Shown here: piece by piece, positions 11,851-24,228 of the stretch
Position numbering within the stretch: position 1 is the first letter of the stretch
Layout: each line of letters starts with the position of its first letter
DNA from: Leucaena leucocephala
Taxonomy: Eukaryota > Streptophyta > Magnoliopsida > Fabales > Fabaceae
Reading direction: 5' to 3'
Assembly (NCBI GenBank): GCA_037074615.1
Contig: CM073557.1
Location: 7,146,501-7,210,500 of the forward strand
DNA length: 64,000 bases
Made by a program: the position numbers and the translations under genes
Notes under the pieces: model-generated
The model's database searches: none
What the model was told of the DNA's origin: nothing
The model's input: the letters and a program-made list of their open reading frames with translations, nothing else

Positions 11851-12031
11851 ATTTTATTAGGTTTCCCTTTCCCTTCTTCATTCTTCATTGTCGACTACTG
11901 GCTCAGCGAAGAGGCGAAACACCGAGCGCGGGAGAGAGAGTGAGAGCACGAGGGAAAGAGCTAAGGATTGTGATGTTGGTGGAGTGACCGGAGGTTAGAG
12001 ATCAAGCTTGTGACATCATCGGCCATTTGAG
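11851..12031 (+). promoter_or_regulatory. Probable CACTA promoter and 5' leader exon
   Basis: A pyrimidine-rich stretch (11868-11890) is followed by a GC/GA-rich leader with repeated GAGAGAG, ending at a consensus splice donor (TTTGAG|GTGAGT, GT at 12032-12033). The matching acceptor TTTTGTAG| at 13657-13658 lies 23 bp before the transposase ATG. Together these suggest a 5' UTR intron at 12032-13658. No transcript evidence is available. Confidence 0.45.
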
Positions 12032-12033
12032 GT

Positions 12034-12841
12034 GAGTTCTTCGACTCGGTGTTCAATCTGTCTCCTCAATTTTCTTTTGATTATAAGGTGGGTCACTGAT
12101 TAAAGTCAAGATTTAGAGTAGATTTTGGTTGATTCAGTGAAAATGAGTAAGCATTTGAGTTTTCTGACTTAAAACCGAACGAAATCCCCAATTTTTTCCA
12201 TCTTCGATGCTGCCATCACCACAACCTCCTCCCAATTTTGTCCACCTTTGAACGAAATTGTCATTCTGGAGAATGAATTTACTTGTACGAGTGAAATTTT
12301 CTTGGGTGAATTGTGGGGTTTGACATTAATTGCGTTTCGTGTGTTTGTGGTTATGGTTGAAAGGGCCGTGTTATTGATGTTAGAACGGGTAATGAATAAT
12401 GATGGACAAAGCACATACCTGGCTATATATTCTGACGTATATTAATACAAAGATAATATATTGATGCTATTGATGTTAAGACTTGTATATATTCTGTCAT
12501 AGCTCAAAGATAATATTAATACAATATGGAGAGACTTGAATTTACACCTATAGGAGAATCATTACAGTGAGCTTGATGTTATATATATATGAATGGGAAT
12601 ACAGAGGTCGTGGGAAACATGATGTCTGTGAGAAATTAGAAAGGGAATTAAACATGATGTCTACCATGATGTATTTTATTCCCCTCCCTCCTCTGTATTA
12701 TTTTGTTTCAACACATGAAATTCTCACCTTTTAATCAAGAAACCTGATCCACTACCAATTTTCATGGTTGTAAAAACAATCATCTGAGCCAACAGTTAAT
12801 ACATTAAATTTGAAATCGAGCTTTAAGTATCTCACTTTGTT
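12034..12841. other. Non-coding interior of CACTA element
   Basis: No long frame or recognised family. It lies in the predicted 5' UTR intron, 3' of the captured PPR fragment in that fragment's orientation, so part of it could be the captured gene's 3' flank. Confidence 0.3.
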
Positions 12842-13490
12842 TTACTCCTTGAACAAGCCTCTAGCAATTATTTCATGAAGAAGCTTCTCAGCCTTAGCAT
12901 GCTCATTCTTTCCAAGGCGAAATTCACGCAGAACTACTTGGAAAGTTACAAAATTAGGGCCAAACCATTCTCTTCCATTTTATCAAACAGGGAGATTGCT
13001 TCATCAAGCAAACCCTCTTTGAAAAATCATGAATCATGGCAGTATATGCATGTACATTTAGTTCATAACCTCTGGCCAACAGATACTGAAAAATCTCCCA
13101 TGCATCATTTAATCTACCACCTTTGCACAAACCATCAAGAAGTATAGTGTAGGGCTTCACGTTAGGCTGAAATCCTTAATTGTCAATTTGCGTAAATAAT
13201 GTAATTGCCTTGCCAAGATTTCCCCATTTACAAAATGCATCTAACAAGATGTTGTAAGTGATGATGTCAGGGTGAATACCCCTACCATGCATCTCATAAA
13301 TAATATCTTGCGCCCATGAGATTCTTTCTAATTTGAACAAGCCATAAATAACACAGTTATAAGTTACAACATTGGGAACCAAATTTCTGGAATGCAATTC
13401 CTTAAAGAGATCCATGGCTTCATTGATCAAGATATTATAACTAACAAGGTTAGGTGCCAAACCATTTTTTAACCTTTCGTTCCTCAAACT
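12842..13490 (-). pseudogene. Captured C-terminal fragment of a P-class PPR protein (Rf-like)
   Basis: Minus-strand translation gives about five tandem pentatricopeptide repeats, recognisable by V-V-T-Y-N-C-V-I-Y-G-L, I-I-T-Y-N-I-L-L-D-A-F-C-K and Y-T-I-L-L-D-G-L-C-K-G-G-R. The tail is typical of restorer-of-fertility-like PPRs (A-E-K-L-L-H-E-I-I-A-R-G-L) with a TAA stop at 12842-12844. An in-frame TAA at 13173-13175 and two single-base frameshifts near 13020 and 12960 break it. About ten residues are missing near 13440, and the N-terminal repeats and targeting peptide are absent. It lies wholly inside the CACTA transposon, opposite to the transposase, in its predicted 5' UTR intron. PPR proteins bind organellar RNA; this piece cannot do so as protein. 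Confidence 0.88.
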
Positions 13491-13681
13491 AAATATCAGA
13501 AGTCACATTTCTCTCTATTTATTTGGTGAAGGACTAAACCCAAAAGTGTTCATATTCCAATACTCTCCATTTCTGGTTTTCTTTCGCTCTCTCATGCTTT
13601 CTTTCTTTCTTCTCTTTATATACTGATATATTTGTTGGTTTTTGTTGTTGTTTTGTAGGTTTAACTGTTTAACGAATATAA

Positions 13682-16600
13682 ATGGATAAAAGTTGGTTAC
13701 ATATTAGAGACAGAGGCAACCTATCATATATTAGAGGAGTAGATAGTTTTCTAGACTGGGCATTTAGTCAACCTGGCATGGTAAATCAGATACGTTGTCC
13801 TTATAAAAGATGCATGAATGTTATATTTAAAGTGAGAAGAGATGTTAGGACATACTTATTGAGTAAGGGTTTCTTGAATAGTTATACAGTGTGGGAGTTA
13901 CATGGGAAAATTAGAAAATTTCAGACAGATTGTAGAACTTTCAGTAATGACGTAGAAAGTGCTTCTGATAATGAAAACTTTGAAAGGATGGTATGTGATG
14001 CATATGGAGTTCCATGTGTGAATTATACAAATACTAGTGACTGTGAGAGCGAAGAGCCTAATTTACAGGCTAAAAGGTTCTTTAACTTGTTAAAAGATGC
14101 TGAAACTAAACTTTATCCAGGTTATATCAAGATGTCCAAACTTTCTTTCATTGTAAAGTTGCTTCAAGTGAAATGTCTTAACCATTGGAGTAATAAATCT
14201 ATGGATGTGTTATTGGGCTTGTTGAAAGAAGTTCTCCCAGAGGGGGCTTTAGTGCCAAACTCATTCTGTGAAGCTAAGAAGATAATTCGTGATCTGGGTT
14301 TAGATTACCATAAAATTAATGCTTGTGAGAATGATTGCATATTGTATTAGGGGAGCACACAAATGCAGAATTATGTCCTAAGTATAATATGCCTAGATGG
14401 AATTTAAACAAACAGAAAGGGAATAAGGTTCCACATAAAGTCTCAAGGCATTTTCCCATAACACTAAGGCTACAAAGACTGTATATGTCAAGAGATACAG
14501 CTAAAGAAATGAGGTGGCACAAGGAGAAACACTCAAATGATGAGATACTGAGGTATCTAGCTGATTCTTTAGCTTGGAAAGACTTTGACAACCAGTACCC
14601 TAACTTCTCTGTTGATCCAAGAAGTGTTCGACTCGGTTTAGCAAGCGATGGATTTCAACCTTTCGGGAATATGAGTGCCAATCATAGTATCTGCCCTGTT
14701 AGGTTAGTGCCATATAATTTGCCGCCATGGCTTTGTATGAAAAGTCCATACTTTATGATGACACTTCTTATTCCTAGTCCAAAGTGTCCAGGTGATAAAA
14801 TAGATGTTTACCTCCAACCAATGATTCATGAGTTAAAGCAATTGTGGGAAGTAGGGGTACAGACGTATGATGCGTATTGTCAATCAAATTTTATAATGCA
14901 TGCCGCAATATTATGGACTATAAATGATTTTCCCGCATATAGAAATCTTTCAGGGTTGTCAACCAAAGGTAAACTTGCATGTCCATGTTGCCACAAGGAC
15001 ACGCATTGTATTTCGATAAGGAGCAAGTTGTCTTACATGGGCCATCAACATTTTCTTCCACAAAATCACCCATGGCGTAAATATAAGATATCATTTGATG
15101 GTAAAGAAGAGCATATGGATCCACCAGTTCCATTGACTGGAGTTGAAGTACTAAAGCAACTACAACATTTAGGTGATGTGTCATTTGGGAAGGGAACGAA
15201 ACAAAAACGTTATACACATAATAGTGTTTACAATTGGAGGAAAAGAAGTATTTTTTTCCAATTGCCTTATTGGAAGAACTTGCTAATATGGCATAATCTT
15301 GATGTGATATATATAGAAAGAAATATTTCTCATAATATTGTGTGCACGATGATGGATTTGGTTAGAAAGATGAAGGATACAATTAAAAGTAGGTACGACT
15401 TGATGGACTTAGGTATTAGGAGTGATATACACCCAGTTGAAGATGGTAATAATGTTTCTATTCCTGTTACTCCTTACACATTGTCTCCTGAGAACAAACA
15501 ATCCCTTTTAAAATTCTTGGCTAACTTAAGAGTGCTTGATACTTTTTCATCTAATATTTCAAGATGTGTCAATATTCAGGAGCAAAAATTGTTTGGTTTG
15601 AAGTGTCATGATCACCATGTGTTATTGCAAGAGATCTTTCCAATTGCAATACGTGGGTTATTACCTTCTAAGGTGTGTGAACCAATTATAGAGTTGGGAA
15701 GATTTTTCAAAAATCTGTATTCGAAGTCTTTGTCTTGTGAAGTACTTGACAAACTCTAAAGTTAGATAATATTGACATTATGCAAATTGGAGACGATCTT
15801 CCCACCTGCTTTCTTTGATATGATGGTTCACTTGCCAATACACTTGGCAAGGGAGGCAAAAGTTGCTAGACCAGTTCAATATCGTTGGATGTACCCAATA
15901 GAAAGGTAACATTTGTCAATTGCATTGTATATTTATAATTCATATTTATAGAATGTTAATTACTTTTAGTGCATTAGGTATTTGCGAACACTCAAATTGT
16001 ATGTTCGTAATAAAGCTCGGCATGAAGGATCAATTGCAAAAGGATACTTAGCAGATGAAAGTCTCACGTTCTATTTAAGATATTTGAAAGATTTTCCTAC
16101 AAAATTTAATGTGCCACGTAGGAATGATGACACCAATGATGATATAAACCCTGAGTTTACAATATTTAAGAAAAATGGTCAACCTAGGGGCATTGTGAGT
16201 CAATTTCTCTTCTCTATAAAGAATATTGCTAAGCAAGAATGTATGTGCTACAAAATTGTGAACAAGTTTGGCCATTTATTGAGTAAGTTGCCTGACTCGA
16301 GCAAAAATGTACTTGTCATATTGCATTTTTATCTTATTGCTATCATATATTGTAGGGAATATGCAACAGAGCTTGAAGCACATGGATCAAGGAGTGAGCA
16401 AAGCCAATATGAGTTTCCTCAATGGTTTCGCTCATGAGTAAGTTATAACATTTTGAGCCTTAGTATTTCTAGCAATTACATTTATATAAAATATCTAACA
16501 TATGACTTTTTCCTAAAAGGTGACATCATTGTCTATACAGAGCCATGTCAGTGATAAACTCATAAGTTTATCAATTGGTCCATTGACGATGGTGAATCGC

Positions 16601-17145
16601 TATTCTATGTTCATAGGCAATGGATTTTATTTTCACACAAAAGACCGTGCAACAGGAAAAAAAACCCAAAACAGTGGTATTCTAGCTAAGGGTGATGACA
16701 CTAATGCTGATAAAGAATATTAGGTATGTTAGAGTATATTTATGAGTTATCTTACATAGGAAACAGAAAAGTATATTTGTTTAAGTGCCATTGGTGGGAT
16801 GTGGCTCATTGTGACAAAGGATATAAGGTTGATAAGTACGGGTTCATAAGTATCAATACGCGATACTCATTACAAACAAATAAACCATTTATTCTAGCAT
16901 CTCAAGCTGAGCAAGTTTTTTATGTGGATGACATTGTTGTACCCGGTTGGCTCGTTGTTGTCAAAACAAACTCACGCGACTTGTTTAATGTACCAACTGA
17001 CAATGTTATTAATGATAGTGGGGTCCATGATCCTATGGTTGATATAGAACCTTATCAACAATTGGTGGTAGACTTAAATATTTATCGTGCGAGTCCAACA
17101 CAACTTGATGATATTATCATTGACTTATATAGAGAAGATGGATAA
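13682..17145 (+). pseudogene. CACTA TNP2-type transposase, several disabling mutations
   Basis: Exon 1 (13682-14350) holds the transposase-associated domain (W-L-H-I-R-D-R, L-D-W-A-F, C-P-Y-K-R-C). It ends where TGG has become TAG (L-Y-*) with a one-base shift. The frame then stays open for 474 residues (14335-15759) across Transposase_21 (G-L-A-S-D-G-F-Q-P-F-G, N-L-P-P-W-L-C-M-K, C-P-C-C). In-frame TAA and TAG at 15757-15765 precede the DUF4218 segment (F-P-P-A-F-F-D-M-M-V-H-L-P). An exon at 15982-16437 follows, then a DUF4216 exon from 16520 with another one-base shift near 16720 and C-H-W-W-D-V after it. Domain order and length match a full transposase, which would bind and cut the CACTA ends; as read here it cannot be made intact. 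Confidence 0.93.
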
Positions 17146-17434
17146 ACGCAGACCTTAGCTCAAGGAGAACCATCACAAATTTATCAAAATAATGCCATTA
17201 ATACTGGATTTAGAGATGAAGAGGATTTTTTTGATGACTTTAATAGTGATACTAAAGCAGAAAGTGACAAATATTGAAATAGAAGAAACAGATAAATCAG
17301 AAGATATTGATAAAAGTGATAGTGCGACGGAAGATTCAAATGAATGAAATTAATTGATATGGTACATTTTATCTACATTGATTATTGTTTGATTCATTAT
17401 TTTTTTCTAAATGAAATGTATATTTTTGTAGGAT

Positions 17435-19120
17435 ATGTCAGGATTAAAGAGAGGTCGAGGTGAGAAAAGTCTTTCTATTAGATCTAATGACAACACAAAT
17501 AGCGGAGGTACATGCTCTACACCTCAATCAAGACCTGTTATTTTACCTCTATTATTGCAACAGCAACTTCAGGAAATGCTTGTCAACTCTCCTCCTACTC
17601 CCCATACTCAAAATAGTAGTGCAGGTAAGTTTGTTTCAATTTTTTAATAGTTGATTTACAACGCTTGTAATATTTAATTGTTCTAATTCAACTTCAATGA
17701 TAGGCTCTTCTACTGCAATCAACAAGCGCAGAGGAGTTTACAAGTCTATTAATGTGAATTTAAAGACTGCACAAGGAATGAAGATTCGAGTCAAATTTTC
17801 AGATTCCATGTCAAGATCAATTGGTCCAGAAGCAAGAGACTTTTCTAATTATTGTGGTTTAACTCTTAGAACCACAATTTCTTTCAGGGATGGTGGAGGT
17901 AGTTGGAAGAATATTTTTGGAAAATATGGTCAAGATATGATTTTAAAAATAAAGGTATTTATGTCAAATTTGTATACTTATTTTAGTTTATTTGTATTAT
18001 TATATAAAGTGTTTATATTTATTTATTTCAAGATAAATTTGAACCTGCTGATGAAATTACTGAAGAAAAGTTTCATATAGCTATATCATTTCTTTTACAA
18101 AATGCATTCAGAAATTGGAAGAACAATTTGCACTCTCACTACAAGAAATATGAGACTGATGAGGATAGGTTGACTGATCCTCCTCAAACTATTAGTTTTC
18201 AAGATTAGGAGTGGTTATTAATATATTTTAAGTCTGACATATTTAAGGTATCTCACTATCCTTCTAAATAAATTATATTTTTTTTCAATTATTAAATTCT
18301 TATTAGTTACTACATTTTGTTGTAGAACAAAAGTATAAGGAACATGATAAATCGAGAAAAACAAATGACTAAACATACTTGTGGTCCTCAATCATTTACA
18401 GAGATTGAGTATGCTACAGTAAGTTCAATCTATAATCACTATAATTTAATTTTTCAATCATTTTGTTTAAATCTAATTTTTCTATTTTCTTGTATGTTAT
18501 TATTTTATAGAGAGATCCTACTACTGGACAACCTATTCCTCTTGACCAGCTGTGGAAGATAATGTATACTAGGAAGACATTAGACGGATAAGTAGTATGC
18601 ACTGACCCACACTCTGAACAGCTTCATGTACGCATTGTTATTTAATATCTTATTTTGATTTATTTTTATTTTTAATCTAATAGTTTTATGTTTTTATTAT
18701 AGAGGCGTATGCACGAACTTTCTCAACAAGACCAAGATTTAGAGAGTGATGCTCGAATGACGTCAGAGCAAATATTGGTAACAGTTCTTGGTGAGAGGTC
18801 AGGGTATGTAAGAGTGAAAGGGTATGGAGCGAAACCTTCAAGAAAGAGAAATCGCCCTCAATCTACTGATAGTTCAGTTCTGGAGAGTGTGCGTGCCCAA
18901 CTGAATGAAGAGTTTGATAAAAAATTTCAAGAGGAGAGAGAAAATGGAGACTGAGCGTGCAAAGATGGAAGAAGAGCGTGAAAAGATACAACAAGAGTGT
19001 GTGCAATTCGAGCAAAGGCTAATGGAACAAATGGAGCAAAGAATATAAGCTCAATTCACTGCCTTGATGCAGAAGGGACAAGCACATGCGCCTACTTCTA
19101 GTCATAGTATTGAACCTTCT
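17435..19120 (+). pseudogene. CACTA second gene (Transposase_24 family)
   Basis: A five- or six-exon gene. Exons run from 17435 to about 17622 (Met start, serine/glutamine-rich), about 17702-17955 (R-S-I-G-P-E-A-R-D-F-S-N-Y), about 18033-18248 (A-I-S-F-L-L-Q-N-A-F-R-N-W-K), about 18327-18419 (T-K-H-T-C-G-P-Q-S-F) and about 18512-18629 (T-G-Q-P-I-P-L-D-Q-L-W). The last starts at about 18703 with a coiled, E/R/Q-rich C-terminus. TAG replaces the Trp of the D-W-E-W block near 18208, TAA interrupts near 18589, and the tail is frameshifted near 18950. The family accompanies TNP2-type transposases in CACTA elements. Exon ends are inferred from GT/AG sites and the paralogue at 605-1464. Confidence 0.85.
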
Positions 19121-19320
19121 ATATAAAATTTATGTATAAATTAAACAATTTTATTTTAATTTTAAATATGTCTTCATATTTTATACAATAATGAAAATAT
19201 TTATTCATAGTATTCGATTATAGTTTATTTAGTTATTTATCATTTATTATTATATTGTATTTTTTCATATTATAGAAATTATAGGGAAAATATAAAAAAA
19301 TAATATTAATTTTGTTTATT

Positions 19321-19545
19321 TAGGCGGCGACAGTTTTGTCGCCGCTAATTCCACTTTAGGCGGCGACATCTTTGTCACCGCAGAATCACCTTTAGGCGGC
19401 GACAGTTTTGTCACCGCCAATTCCACATTAGGCGGCGACTTTAAATTGTCGCCGCCAATATGTATTGGCGACAGTCTCATAGGCGGCGACTTAGCGATGA
19501 CAAAATATTGCCACTATAGGGATTCAGCGATGACTTTTAAACTTT
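19321..19545. repeat. CACTA 3' subterminal palindromic repeats
   Basis: Five or more units GGCGGCGACA-N-TTTTGTCGCCGC (for example 19322-19346 and 19397-19421), each able to fold as a hairpin, separated by AATTCCAC/TTTAGG spacers. Cleaner copies than those at 10785-11230. Confidence 0.85.
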
Positions 19546-19553
19546 CAGCCCAT

Positions 19554-19566
19554 TTTTTTTGTAGTG
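19554..19566 (-). repeat. CACTA right terminal inverted repeat
   Basis: TTTTTTTGTAGTG, followed by the AAT duplication at 19567-19569. Confidence 0.95.
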
Positions 19567-19734
19567 AATGTAGTGTACATGGGTTTTAGAATTCTAGGGG
19601 GCAATGGCAAAATCCGTTTGCTGATATGAGGTCCTGAGTATTTAAGTTTGGATAGAGAGAAAAATAGAAAGAAAATATGGGGAGAGAATATTATGAAAGA
19701 AAATTTTTAATTATAAAAAATTACTATTTTTGAG
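19567..19734. repeat. Right half of duplicated 350 bp segment
   Basis: Matches 46274-46440. Homology stops at the shared TTTTTGAG. Includes the right AAT target duplication. Confidence 0.85.
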
Positions 19735-20154
19735 TTTGAATGTCTTCCGACTAATTCAATGTGATTTTCTGTTTGCGCCTCCAAATTTAGTGGTCGTCTC
19801 AAGGATAATCACCTAGTGTTTTATTCTTGATGAAATTTGGACCATCCAAATTAATTTTGTTAGTTAAACAAATCATTCTTAAAAAAAGTACCAATTAGAA
19901 GAATAATTTTAGTTTACATTTTTCTACTTTTAAAAATAACAATATTAATTTTTTAAAATATATATAATTAAATTTGATGGTTTAATTTATTATGGATAAT
20001 CCAAATTTAAATATGAACATCCCATGATGGGAGTACAAGATGCAAGCCCATATAATCTTGTGAGCGGCTTCAAATTTGTATTTTAGGGCCTCCTAATTGA
20101 ATAAAACTCACAGACGTGCACATGTATACATATGCTATAAATCAAAATACTTAC
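19735..20154. other. Spacer between CACTA target and dead receptor kinase
   Basis: AT-rich. The remaining C-terminal kinase exons expected 3' of 20155 (activation segment to end of C-lobe) are not recognisable here. Confidence 0.4.
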
Positions 20155-23023
20155 TCAGGATCAAGGTAATCCAAATGTTCCAGCAGGACAAGTTGAGACA
20201 TGACTATCAATATCATTTGTCACCAATCTTAGCTTCCATATTTTTTGTCTAACAAAATGTTGGAAGCCTTTAGGTCTCTATGCACAATTGCTGGCTTACA
20301 CCCATTATGCAAATAATCCAATCCTGCAACTCCATTTATTATATATACATATAACCAAATAAATAATTTATTATTGTTTTCAATTCTTATATAAATAGGA
20401 GAAGAATGGCTCCAAACTCCAGTTTTCCATATGAATAAATATCAATTTGTACGATAAGAATGCAAGTTTTATCTGCTAAGTCTTTTTAAAGACATTGTTT
20501 TTATCTAAATATTATTTATGTATTTTCAATATAATTTAGAAAATCATAATTTAAAATATGTAATTTCCCTTCACAAAGTGAAAGAGTCCTATCATATAAC
20601 TCAAAAAAGTTTTTTCTGAGACAATCTTATAAATATAAAAGTTTAACAAATATAGTTTCATTCACCATGTGGTGCGTCCAATGCAATTTGAAGCCTGCCC
20701 TTCCATTTCAAAGCACCCGCATTCTTACCTGTAAAAATAGTATAATTATATTTATTTTCTATGTATACACCTTCAGAAGTTGATCAATGAAACTAATGGA
20801 CTATTGTGGCTAGAAATTGTATTTATTAATTTGCTCATCTGCTGTACTTATCAAAATGGGTATACATAGATTTCCATACTTGTTTGGTTAGAATCCACCG
20901 AGTAATTTCAACAAATTAGCTTTTGTGATTTGTATAATATAAAAAGAAATAACTAATCATTAGTAATATTATATTTGTTTTATACCTATTAATCTTTCAT
21001 TTGTTGAGCAAAGAAATTTGTATACACAATCTAATACAATAAAATGAATAGCAAATATAAAGCAATTTAACTTTAACTATAGGATGCCAACTTGGCTTAT
21101 GCTTTTGAAGATGGAATTTTAGAATTATGATTGGAATGTGATTTTCTAGTATATCGTGATAGTTGGATGGTTGGCTTGTTTGTATCAAGAAACTCTTTGT
21201 TGTTTTATTGCACTTGAATGTTGTAAAAGGTTCTTGGTGACCCCACAAGCTTGTAACTTGATTGAGCTAAGTCAGCTCATGATATATATAGTTGGAATTA
21301 GGTAGCCAGGGTTTATGTTTAATTCTTGCATGTGCATATTTATGTTGATATCCTGACCTAATTAATAAAGATCATAGGGGTTTGAGTTTTAAATACCTCT
21401 CAATCATGATCAGAGAATTAAATTATTAATGAATTAAGTATATATTAGGTCAATCTTTCTACCAAAATGGCTTAATCTATTTTGGTAGGACTCACTAGAA
21501 CATTATTTACCTTCAATTCTTTTAACAACTAATTAGATGTACGACTTTTCTTACTATTCTAATGCAAAGTGTGCAAGGCCAAGTTAACCTCTGAAGTGTT
21601 TTATATGTTTTTTTTGTTAAGCATATGCATATTTCTATTAAAGGCAATTTTAATCAATGCTTTGTTAGGCACTAAGCACCTTTCCCAGCCCAATAAACGT
21701 AGCTAAAAAGATTGTGTACGTGGATGACTTGAGAGTGGCCCTAAAGCATTAAAAAATCGATGTTGCTAGCTTTGCATGATAAGTTGATGACAAATTAAAG
21801 GTGGTGAGTAGTGCAGAAATGAGGTAGAAGACCCACTACAAGTGCTCACAGAGATTGTGTTTGCAATGAAACTATATATAATAGGCAAGCTTGGTTAATT
21901 ATTGATTGTTAACTACTTAGAATATGTCTAAAACACACATGAAAGAACCAATGGACATTGATCCTAGTGAAAAAATTTTAACTGCTTAAATAGTAGGTCT
22001 TAAACTCGGAGTCTATATAAATATAGAAAATATGTTTTGAAAGCTACCCCCAGTTGGATGTAACAATGTTTGAATATGATCTAATCAAATAGCTATATGA
22101 TAAAAGACAGAAAAGAAAAGACAGCTTTTATAAGCAAGCTTTCATACCCATTAAATGTTGGTGGAGGTCACCATTAGCCATATACTCGTAAATTAATGCC
22201 CTAGCACCACTTTCTTCACAGTATCCGATCAGAGAAATCAAGCGTCTATGATGAACAACCATCAAAACTTCTACCTGTAATTTATAATTAACTCTATCAT
22301 CATTATAAGAATAAACTTATATAGAACAAATTACGTATCCAATTAAATGTCTCACAAAACAAGGCATCCATGAGGAAACAAAAACAATTTCACTGTTCGA
22401 TAGATTTCGACTTAACCTCCGATTGAAATGCTCTGTGACTTTGCATTGATGATTGAGAAAGTAACTTTACTGCAACTTAAGTAGTATTCTTGAGAGTGCC
22501 TGCCTACATAAACTTTTCCAAATCCTCCTTGTTCAATCAAGTTTTGTAAGTTATTGGTGATAAGAAAAAGCACGATCTCTTAAATATTCCGATGCTTCTT
22601 GCTTTGTTGAAACAGTAGAATCCACTGCAAATGAATAATGCCCAATATCTCTTAGGAGTACAAAAAATGTGGACATTAGCACAAGGATATTTTCTCTACA
22701 GTCTCAAAGGGATATGACTAATAAAATTGAGATAATATTTGGAAAAAGAAGTGAAAAGTGTTTTCTAAAAATTTTATTAGCCAAAAGGATTTTATATGTT
22801 TTCATAAAGTACCTATAATCTTATAGAATTTATATAGAGTGAGTACCGATACTCACTCAAATTTTTTTAATCAATAAAATTTTTAAATAGAGACTGAATT
22901 TTTCCTACAAAAAGCACAAAGTAGAATAGTAATAGAATTAGAACTTGCACACAAGTAGATGATTTTCTTTTACTTGGTTTGTCTCGAAAGAGAAGGATTC
23001 TTTTCTTTCATTGGAAGCATGTG

Positions 23024-23025
<2 letters not shown>

Positions 23026-23058
<33 letters not shown>
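23026..23058. repeat. (AT)n microsatellite
   Basis: An uninterrupted TA/AT run inside an intron of the receptor kinase relic. Similar runs at 26096-26120, 39675-39700, 40625-40647 and 47379-47402. Confidence 0.95.
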
Positions 23059-23063
<5 letters not shown>

Positions 23064-24228
23064 TTAATGTTAAAATATATGTTTAATCTTCTATATTTTT
23101 ATTAAATTTTATTTTACTCTTTTAAGTTTAAAACATATATTTTTAGTCCTTTAGACTTAATACTATTAAGCTCATTTAGCGGAAGATAATGACTTATCAA
23201 ATTTAAATAATGACTATATAATTAAATATTAACAAAATATAATTGTATTTTAATCTATTTAAATCGAGTTATATTTTATATTAAAGAACTAAAATTTAGA
23301 TATTTTTCGCAGCATTCAATTGCTAAAATACACTTTTTAAATTTAAGGGAATGTATACTTTAGCCTTATACTTATATCATCAATATTGAAAATTATTTTA
23401 TCTGATTATTTTTTATTCAAAGACAAAAATTTTCTCATAAGTAAAATTATTATTTAATTTCATTTTTCATTCCATTCTTTGCTTACTAATGAAGAAGTTA
23501 CACATGACGACAAAGCAATAAGAACAAGGAGTATTTTAACGCGTACCTGCTCTCATTTTTATCATTTTGAAGATCCATATTCCTAGACAAACCCATATTC
23601 CTAGGAAAACCAAGATTATAACAGTCAGAGCTGAAACAGATACAATTAGTGGAATAACGAACTTCTGCTTTCTGCATGGATCCCTCAAACAGAGGCCAGG
23701 ATTATCATCTAAACTGATAGATAAGTCAAGTAAGTTAGCATGACAAATTAAATGACTTAGTAATTGTATTGAGTTTTATTAAATGATCAAAAATCTTTTT
23801 CCTGCTGTTGCCAGAAAACATAAGTCAAGAGAAATAAAATTCGCTCGATCCCCATTGAAACACATCCAGTTTATTAATCAAATTAAATTAATATTAATCA
23901 ATTAATTTTAGTTCGATTCCCAAAAGAAAAAGAAAAAGAAGTAGCCAATCACACAACTGAGCAATTAGCAATTAGTATAGATTAGGGTGAGAAACCTCAT
24001 TTCCAGATCTGGCTTGTCCTGAAGAGCTTTGGGAATTGAGCCCGTAAGCTTGCTGCCATTAAAATTTCTGTAGAAAACATTATGAAATATATTCACTTGG
24101 TGATCTTAGAAGTTGTTAGCGTAAGCGAACTCCTCTTCTAGTTCTATTTATAAATCACTTCTAATATATTTTATATATAAAATAAAAATCTTAAACTCAT
24201 CAATTTTATCATAAATTTTAACTATTTT

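Larger units (their letters stand above)
11538..19566 (+). mobile_element. Structurally complete CACTA (En/Spm) DNA transposon
   Basis: The left end is CACTACAAAAAAA and the right end TTTTTTTTGTAGTG, perfect inverted termini over CACTACAAAAAAA, flanked by a 3 bp duplication AAT (11535-11537 and 19567-19569), the size expected for CACTA transposons. Inside, in order: palindromic subterminal repeats, a GA-rich leader, an antisense PPR fragment, a TNP2-type transposase (13682-17145), a Transposase_24-type second gene (17435-19120), and 3' subterminal repeats. Both transposon genes carry stops or frameshifts, so it could move only if another copy supplied transposase. A sequence equivalent to the unoccupied site lies at 46093-46440. 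Confidence 0.95.

Noticed and set aside
12248..12445. Plus-strand 65-codon frame in the CACTA interior, hydrophobic in part
   Set aside because: No family resemblance, overlaps an equally long minus-strand frame, and lies in a predicted intron.
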